DNA from: an uncultured Roseovarius sp.
Lineage (GTDB): Bacteria; Pseudomonadota; Alphaproteobacteria; Rhodobacterales; Rhodobacteraceae
Assembly: GCA_947496175.1 (NCBI GenBank)
Contig: CANMBU010000002.1
Coordinates: forward strand, 1-64,000
Reading direction: 5' to 3'
Length of the DNA: 64,000 nucleotides
Part shown: positions 58,024 to 64,000 of the stretch, one piece after another
Layout of the letters: each line of letters starts with the position of its first letter
Position numbering within the stretch: position 1 is the first letter of the stretch
Made by a program: the position numbers and the translations under genes
Notes under the pieces: generated by a model
Told to the model about the DNA's origin: nothing
Database searches by the model: none
The model's input: only the letters and a program-made list of their open reading frames with translations

Positions 58024-58048
58024 AATATACAGCATACCGCCGTATATT
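58024..58048. promoter_or_regulatory. Dyad upstream of the dgcN-like gene
   Basis: AATATAC-N11-GTATATT. Confidence 0.45.
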
Positions 58049-58115
58049 AACGATGAAATCGCATGGATTTCGAAGCAAACTGCCGCAAAACTGATTCCTG
58101 GATGGGAGACGCGCC

Positions 58116-59117
58116 ATGATTGAAACACCGTATCTTTTGTTCCTTGGGGACGCGCCTGACATGCTGGCGGCCAAAGTGGCCATTGGCATTCGCGATTGGC
58201 GTCCCGATCACGCTTTGGGTCAGATTCGTCTGCCCGGATGCGGTGCCGATCTTGGATTGAAGGACCTCACCTTGGCCGAGGCCCAGGCTGCAGGTGCAAA
58301 AACGCTGGTCATTGGTGTGGCCAACCGCGGCGGCGTGATCAGCCAGGCCTGGAAAGAGGTGCTCATCGAGGCGCTTGAGATGGGTTATGACCTAGCCTCG
58401 GGCCTGCATAACCTGTTGCGGGACGAAGGCGATCTGGTTGCGGCTGCGCAGACCTATGGCGGCACGCTGCATGATGTGCGGGTGCCAACTGTGGGTTATC
58501 CTATTGCCAATGGGGTGAAACGCAGCGGCAAACGCTGTCTCGCCGTGGGCACCGATTGCTCTGTCGGCAAGATGTATACCGCCATGGCGATGGAACGCGA
58601 CATGGTCGCGCGCGGCATGAAGGCCACGTTTCGCGCTACGGGCCAGACGGGCATCCTCATTACCGGACATGGCGTTCCTTTGGATGCGGTGGTGGCTGAT
58701 TTCATGGCAGGGTCCATTGAATACCTGACGCCTGACAATGAAGACGACCATTGGGATCTGATCGAAGGGCAGGGCAGCCTTTTCCACGTCTCCTATTCCG
58801 GCGTAACCATGGCCTTGATCCATGGAGGTCAGCCTGATGCGCTGATCCTGTGTCACGAGCCAACCCGCGCGCATATGCGGGGCCTGCCGGATTACACCCT
58901 GCCGAGCCTGGAACGCCTGCGTGATACCGCGCTCCCGCTGGCGCAGGTGGCCAACCCGGCCTGTCAGGTGGTGGGCGTTTCGGTCAACACTCAGCATATG
59001 AGCGAAGCGGATGCCAAGTCCTATCTGGCCGAGGTGGAGGGCGAACTTGGGTTGCCTGCGACCGATCCCTATCGCTTTGGATCTGACAAGCTGGTGGATG
59101 CGCTGGCCGCGCTTTAA
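58116..59117 (+). CDS. dgcN: DgcN/DUF1611 family protein
   Basis: GVKRSGKRCLAVGTDCSVGKMYTAMAMERDM; RATGQTGILITGHGVPLDAVVADFMAG. Confidence 0.85.
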   Translation: MIETPYLLFLGDAPDMLAAKVAIGIRDWRPDHALGQIRLPGCGADLGLKDLTLAEAQAAGAKTLVIGVANRGGVISQAWKEVLIEALEMGYDLASGLHNLLRDEGDLVAAAQTYGGTLHDVRVPTVGYPIANGVKRSGKRCLAVGTDCSVGKMYTAMAMERDMVARGMKATFRATGQTGILITGHGVPLDAVVADFMAGSIEYLTPDNEDDHWDLIEGQGSLFHVSYSGVTMALIHGGQPDALILCHEPTRAHMRGLPDYTLPSLERLRDTALPLAQVANPACQVVGVSVNTQHMSEADAKSYLAEVEGELGLPATDPYRFGSDKLVDALAAL

Positions 59118-59190
59118 CTTGCCGCGTGCATGTGATCCCTGTCGGATGCCTCCGGCGGGGATATTTTGAGCAAAAAGAAAGGGCAGTGTC

Positions 59191-60156
59191 GTGCAGGTTT
59201 CCGTGACACGCGACGTGTTCAAATTGGCGCAGGTGTTTACCATCTCGCGCGGCTCACGCACTGAGGCCAAGGTGCTTACCGTACAGATCGAAAAAGACGG
59301 CGTTGCGGGATGGGGCGAATGCGTGCCCTATGCGCGGTATGATGAAACTCTGGAGAGCGTGACGGCTGAGATCGAGGGCCTGCCTGCGGAGTTTGACCGT
59401 GCCGGTCTCTACGACCTGCTGCCAGCTGGAGCTGCGCGCAATGCAGTGGATTGTGCGCTGTGGGATCTGGAGGCGAAGGCGTCAGGTCGTCGCGTCTGGG
59501 AGCTGGCCGGTCTGCCAAAGCCTGGACCAGAAATCACCGCCTACACGCTCTCGCTCGACACACCCGAAAAGATGCAGGCGCAGGCCGCAGAGCACGCGCA
59601 CCGCCCTTTGCTGAAGATCAAGCTGGGCACACCTGATGACATGCCCCGGCTGGAGGCCGTGCGCGCCGGTGCCCCCAAGGCGCGCATCATCGTGGATGCC
59701 AATGAAGGTTGGAGTGCTGCGGTTTATGCCGATCTTGCGCCGCATCTGGTGCGTCTGGGTGTTGATCTCGTGGAGCAACCTTTGCCTGCCGGAGAGGACG
59801 ACGCGCTCATTGGTATGAAACGTCCCGTGCCGGTCTGCGCGGACGAAAGCTGCCATGACCGCGCCAGCCTGCCCAAGCTGAAGGGCAAATACGATGTGGT
59901 GAACATCAAGCTCGACAAAACCGGAGGCCTGACTGAGGCACTGGCGCTCAAAAAGGCGGCGCTGGCCGAAGGCTACGAGGTCATGGTCGGCTGCATGGTT
60001 GGCTCAAGCCTTGCCATGGCCCCTGCCACGCTGGTGGCACAAGGGGCGATGGTCACTGACCTTGACGGTCCGCTGCTTCTGGCCGAAGACCGGGAGACGC
60101 CTTTGACATTTGACACCGCCGGGGTGCATCCACCTTCGGCCGAGCTATGGGGTTAA
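59191..60156 (+). CDS. dgcA: DgcA-like enolase-superfamily epimerase/racemase
   Basis: GWGECVPYARYDET; LKIKLGTPDD; IIVDANEGWS; NIKLDKTGGLTEAL; adjacent dgcN. Confidence 0.85.
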   Translation: MQVSVTRDVFKLAQVFTISRGSRTEAKVLTVQIEKDGVAGWGECVPYARYDETLESVTAEIEGLPAEFDRAGLYDLLPAGAARNAVDCALWDLEAKASGRRVWELAGLPKPGPEITAYTLSLDTPEKMQAQAAEHAHRPLLKIKLGTPDDMPRLEAVRAGAPKARIIVDANEGWSAAVYADLAPHLVRLGVDLVEQPLPAGEDDALIGMKRPVPVCADESCHDRASLPKLKGKYDVVNIKLDKTGGLTEALALKKAALAEGYEVMVGCMVGSSLAMAPATLVAQGAMVTDLDGPLLLAEDRETPLTFDTAGVHPPSAELWG

Positions 60157-60160
60157 GCGC

Positions 60161-61018
60161 ATGAGAACCGTTTACGTGAATGGAGACTACCTGCCCGAAG
60201 ATGAGGCGAAGGTGTCGATCTTTGACCGGGCCTTTCTGATGGGCGACGGGGTTTATGAAGTGACGTCCGTCTTGGGGGGCAAGTTGATTGACTTTGACGG
60301 TCACCGCGCGCGTCTGGAACGTTCTCTCGATGAACTGGACATGCCGCATCCCGCAGTGATGGACGATCTTCTGGACATCCACCGCGAGTTGGTGCGCGTC
60401 AATGAGATCACCGATGGGCTGGTTTACTTGCAGATCACACGCGGCGCGCCGGGCGACCGGGACTTTGCCTTCCCGGAGCGCGACACGCCGCCGACGGTGG
60501 TTCTGTTTACCCAAAACAAGCCCGGCCTCGCCGACAGCCCGGCCGCCAAACAAGGCCTCAAGATCGTCAGCATCGAAGACCTGCGCTGGGGCCGTCGCGA
60601 CATCAAGACGACACAACTTCTTTATCCCTCAATGGGCAAGATGATGGCCAAGAAAGCCGGCTGCGATGACGCCTGGATGGTGCAGGACGGGCATGTGACC
60701 GAGGGTACCTCAAACAACGCTTACATTGTCAAAGGCAACAAGATCATCACACGGGCGCTGTCAAACGACATTCTGCACGGGATCACGCGGGCGGCTGTGC
60801 TGCGCTTTGCCAAAGAGGCGCAGATGCAGGTGGAAGAACGCAATTTTACGATTGATGAGGCGAAAGAGGCCGACGAGGCCTTTGTCACCTCGGCCAGCGC
60901 CTTTGTCATGCCCGTGGTCGAGATTGATGGCGCGTCCATTGGGACCGGCTCGCCGGGCGCTCTGGTTCCGCGCCTGCGCGAAATTTATCTGGAAGAAAGC
61001 CTGAAAGTCGCGATCTGA
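60161..61018 (+). CDS. D-amino acid aminotransferase (class IV)
   Basis: YVNGDYLPEDEAKVSIFDRAFLMGDGVYEVTSVLGG; YLQITRGAPGDRDFAFP. Confidence 0.9.
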   Translation: MRTVYVNGDYLPEDEAKVSIFDRAFLMGDGVYEVTSVLGGKLIDFDGHRARLERSLDELDMPHPAVMDDLLDIHRELVRVNEITDGLVYLQITRGAPGDRDFAFPERDTPPTVVLFTQNKPGLADSPAAKQGLKIVSIEDLRWGRRDIKTTQLLYPSMGKMMAKKAGCDDAWMVQDGHVTEGTSNNAYIVKGNKIITRALSNDILHGITRAAVLRFAKEAQMQVEERNFTIDEAKEADEAFVTSASAFVMPVVEIDGASIGTGSPGALVPRLREIYLEESLKVAI

Positions 61019-61075
61019 AAATTGTTGCCAGAATTTCCCCCTGTGGCAGAGTGAACGCCGCAAGGGAGAGGTGCG

Positions 61076-62104
61076 ATGAAATTCAGTATTCAGTTATCGG
61101 CGGATTACCCTGATAAAAGTTACGGCGGGGACCGGGTCTACGCCGACATGCTCGATCAGGCGCGGCTGGCCGACAGGCTGGGCTTTGATGCGGTCTCACT
61201 GACCGAACATCACCTGATGAATTGCCTGATGATGCCGGCACCCTTGCAGTTTGCGGTGCATATCGCCGGGCAAACTCAACAGATCAGCATTATGACCTCC
61301 GTCGTCGTTCTGCCCCTGCATGACATGCGCTCCTATGCGGGCGAAGTGGTGGTCGCCGATATCTTTACCGAAGGGCGGCTGATGCTAGGCGTCGGGCGCG
61401 GTGCGTTCAAGTATGAGATGGAGCGTTTGGGCGTGCCGATGGACGAAACGCGCGCACGGTTCGATGAATCGCTTGACGTGCTGCAGGCGCTTTTGACCAA
61501 GGAAGAGGTGAGCTGGGACGGAAAATATTATCAATTCCCGCCGCTCACCATCATGCCGCGCCCGGTGCGTCCCATTCAGATGATGATGGCGGTGATGAAC
61601 CCCGAGGGGATCTATCACTGCACCAAACGCGGCTTTCACATCCAGACCACGCCGCTCTCAGGCAATCATCAGCTTTTGATCGACCAGGTAAGCGCCTTCA
61701 CCCGCGCCAAAGGGGAAATGGGGGCAAAGGGCAGTGGCCTGACACTGAGCCTGTCGCGCGTGGCGCATCTGGCGCGCGATGAGGCCGAAAAGCAGCGCAA
61801 GATTGCGGCGGCGCATACCTACTACGGACGCTTCGACAACGTGTTCACCGGGCCGGGCACGGTCAAGAATGGCATGATCGAGGAACTGCCCTGCGCCACG
61901 CCGATGGACGAACTGGGCGACAGCCTTCTCATCTGCACCCCGCAGGAAATGATCGACAAGCTCGCACCCTATGCCGAACTGGGTGTGGACCGGGTTATCC
62001 TCAACGTGAATTTCGGGCTGGCAGCACAGGACACATTGGACACGATCCAGATGTTCGCCGAAGAGGTCATGCCCGCCTTTGAAGCACAGGTGGCCGCACA
62101 ATGA
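61076..62104 (+). CDS. LLM-class flavin-dependent oxidoreductase
   Basis: MKFSIQLSADYP...LGFDAVSLTEHHLM; DIFTEGRLMLGVGRGAFKYE. Confidence 0.9.
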   Translation: MKFSIQLSADYPDKSYGGDRVYADMLDQARLADRLGFDAVSLTEHHLMNCLMMPAPLQFAVHIAGQTQQISIMTSVVVLPLHDMRSYAGEVVVADIFTEGRLMLGVGRGAFKYEMERLGVPMDETRARFDESLDVLQALLTKEEVSWDGKYYQFPPLTIMPRPVRPIQMMMAVMNPEGIYHCTKRGFHIQTTPLSGNHQLLIDQVSAFTRAKGEMGAKGSGLTLSLSRVAHLARDEAEKQRKIAAAHTYYGRFDNVFTGPGTVKNGMIEELPCATPMDELGDSLLICTPQEMIDKLAPYAELGVDRVILNVNFGLAAQDTLDTIQMFAEEVMPAFEAQVAAQ

Positions 62105-62880
62105 CGGATGTAATCGACTGCGAATACACGGTTGAAGGCAGCGGCCCACCGCTCTGTCTTATCCACGGCATTGGCGCTGCACGCGATACCTGGCGCAAGG
62201 CACTCCCCGTTCTCACGCCGCATTTCACCGTGGTGACCTATGATCTGCGTGGACATGGCGCGTCGCCCATGCCAGATGGCGAATTTGGCCTTGATGAGCT
62301 GGTGAATGACCTGGAACGCGTCCGCGAACGCACCGGGTTTGAGCGTGCGCATTTTGCGGGCCACTCGCTGGGTGGCATGATCGGCCCGGCCTATGCGCGG
62401 CGGTTTCCCGACCGGGTCTTGTCGCTGGGTTTGCTCTCGACCGCCGCCTTCCGCACCGAGGAGGACAGCACCAAGGTCTGGGCCGTGGTCAAGGCCATGG
62501 AGGACAAAGGCATCCCGCAGGTACTGGGCACTCTGACGGACCGCTGGTTCACTGACGGGTTTATCGCGGAGCACGGGGATGTGGTCGAACGCCGTTTGCA
62601 GCAGGTGATCGGCACGGATGCAGAGGTGTTCCTCAACGTCTTCCGCATCTACGCAGGCACCGAAATGTCCCCCTGGCTGCAAGACGTCACAGCGCCGTCT
62701 TTGGTGCTGACCGGCGAAAACGACGGCGGCTGCAACCCGCGCCTGAACCGGCTGATCGACGAGGCGTTGCCGAACTCAGAGCTGGTGATCCTGGAGGGGT
62801 ATAAACATTCGCTGTTGCTTGAAGCCGGGGATGTGGTCGCGCGGCATATCGTGGAGTTTGTGCGAGGATTGGAGGCGTAG
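62101..62880 (+). CDS. Alpha/beta fold hydrolase
   Basis: PPLCLIHGIGAARDTW; FAGHSLGGMIGPAYARRFPDRV; ATGA overlap with LLM gene. Confidence 0.9.
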   Translation: MTDVIDCEYTVEGSGPPLCLIHGIGAARDTWRKALPVLTPHFTVVTYDLRGHGASPMPDGEFGLDELVNDLERVRERTGFERAHFAGHSLGGMIGPAYARRFPDRVLSLGLLSTAAFRTEEDSTKVWAVVKAMEDKGIPQVLGTLTDRWFTDGFIAEHGDVVERRLQQVIGTDAEVFLNVFRIYAGTEMSPWLQDVTAPSLVLTGENDGGCNPRLNRLIDEALPNSELVILEGYKHSLLLEAGDVVARHIVEFVRGLEA

Positions 62881-62940
62881 GCCGGGATTTCATCCCGGCA
62901 TATCCAACTCCTCGATTGGCGGGGTGGAACCCCGCCCTAC
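62877..62940. repeat. REP/BIME-like palindromic repeat copy 2
   Basis: GTAGGCCGGGATTTCATCCCGGC ... GGGGTGGAACCCCGCCCTAC; overlaps the TAG stop of the hydrolase gene. Confidence 0.8.
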
Positions 62941-63007
62941 CGCATTGAATTATAGACAGACTTTTCACTCCCCCGCGCGGAATCAAGGGCCGAAGGCCCG
63001 CCACGCG

Positions 63008-63036
63008 ATCGCCAGACCGCCCCCCGGGCTGGCGAT
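63008..63036. repeat. Palindromic intergenic element
   Basis: ATCGCCAG-accgccccccggg-CTGGCGAT. Confidence 0.6.
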
Positions 63037-63163
63037 TGGTTGACGTAAGCGCTTCAATTGTTGGCTTTGCAGATTTGGCAGGCATAAAGTGCCTTGAACC
63101 ACCGATGGCTCGCCACCCCGCGGTCTGACGATCACGCGGCTTTGGGCACATTTTGCTACTCTC

Positions 63164-64000
63164 TCAAACCCCCGCCACAGCCTCCACAAACCGCGCAATC
63201 TCATCTTCGGTGTTATAGTAATGCACGGAAGCGCGGGCGAGGTGGTCTATCCCGCGCGGACCCAGATCAAGCTGCGCGCTGGTGCGGTGTGAGACAGAGA
63301 TATTCATGCCCTGCGCGTGCAGATTGGCGGTGATGTCCTGCGGCGCAACACCATCCTTGGTGAAGGTTACAATCCCGCACTTACGGGTGCCGAGGTCTTG
63401 CACGGTGACGCCCCTTACATCACTGAGCGCGTCCCGCAACGCCGCGCCAAGTTCTTCCACTCGCGCCTCAATCGCAGGCAGACCGACAGCGCGGGCATAC
63501 CCCACCGCTGCGCCCAGCCCGATCTGCCCGGCCACAAACCGTTCCCAGTTCTCAAACCGTAGCGCATCTGGGGCCAGTTCATAGCTGTCCGCACTGGTCC
63601 AGGTGGCCGAGAAGAGATCAATGAAAGGCGGCTCCAGATCGGCGATCAGCCCTTCGCGCACGTAAAGAAACCCGGTTCCGCGCGGTCCACGCAGGTATTT
63701 CCGCCCCGTGCCCGAGAGCATGTCACAGCCCAGCTTGTCCACATCCAGATCAATCTGCCCCGCCGACTGGCACGCATCGAGCAGGTAGAAAAGCCCATGT
63801 TCTTTCGCAATCTTGCCCACCTCCGCAGCCGGGTTCACCAACCCGCCTTGCGTGGGCACATGCGTCAGCGCAATAAGCCGCGTCTTGGGTCCAATAAGCC
63901 CCGCAATCGCATCCACATCCACCTGACCACTGGCATCTGACGGGATAAGGTCAATCTCAAGCCCCCGCCGCTTGGCCTGCAACATGAGACCCAGATAATT
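63164..64000 (-). CDS. Class V aminotransferase / cysteine desulfurase-like protein (truncated at window end)
   Basis: [75 protein letters not shown]; frame open to the window edge. Confidence 0.88.
   Translation of the reverse strand, partial: NYLGLMLQAKRRGLEIDLIPSDASGQVDVDAIAGLIGPKTRLIALTHVPTQGGLVNPAAEVGKIAKEHGLFYLLDACQSAGQIDLDVDKLGCDMLSGTGRKYLRGPRGTGFLYVREGLIADLEPPFIDLFSATWTSADSYELAPDALRFENWERFVAGQIGLGAAVGYARAVGLPAIEARVEELGAALRDALSDVRGVTVQDLGTRKCGIVTFTKDGVAPQDITANLHAQGMNISVSHRTSAQLDLGPRGIDHLARASVHYYNTEDEIARFVEAVAGV

Overview
This 64 kb high-GC window looks like a Roseobacter-type (Rhodobacteraceae, Alphaproteobacteria) chromosome segment with about 60 genes. I saw no rRNA, CRISPR array, transposase or phage module. 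Main blocks are: the tail of a tripartite tricarboxylate transporter (TctC/B/A); an orphan branched-chain amino acid type binding protein with a stand-alone Lrp ligand domain; class I lysyl-tRNA synthetase; parE; a glucokinase/aldolase pair; a homogentisate/aromatic degradation cluster (hmgA, FAH-family, two MBL-fold proteins, FAD hydroxylase plus DUF2783); a roughly 14 kb amine catabolism locus (class III aminotransferase, rhodanese, TetR, Pot-type ABC transporter, trimethylamine dehydrogenase-like flavoprotein, PuuB-like oxidase, Rieske oxygenase, 80-aa ORF, flavin amine oxidase); an RpoE/ChrR-type ECF sigma/anti-sigma pair divergent from an amine oxidase-DUF1365-MFS-DUF3833-SDR operon; an opgC/opgG/opgH glucan cluster; malyl-CoA lyase; and a DgcN/DgcA/D-amino acid transaminase operon. 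The best candidate for something undescribed is the amine locus at 25.6-39.2 kb. By my own alignment from memory, its TMADH-like enzyme has Glu where TMADH has the aromatic-bowl Tyr60. Its Rieske enzyme has a Glu at the inter-subunit bridging position, as reported for quaternary-amine oxygenases. Two strong operator-like palindromes sit in its promoters. Other new observations are a 29-codon coupled membrane microprotein ORF in the homogentisate operon, a coupled two-gene coiled-coil/2-TM cassette next to parE, and several palindromic repeat families. Functional names rest on recognition of the supplied translations; no database searches were run.
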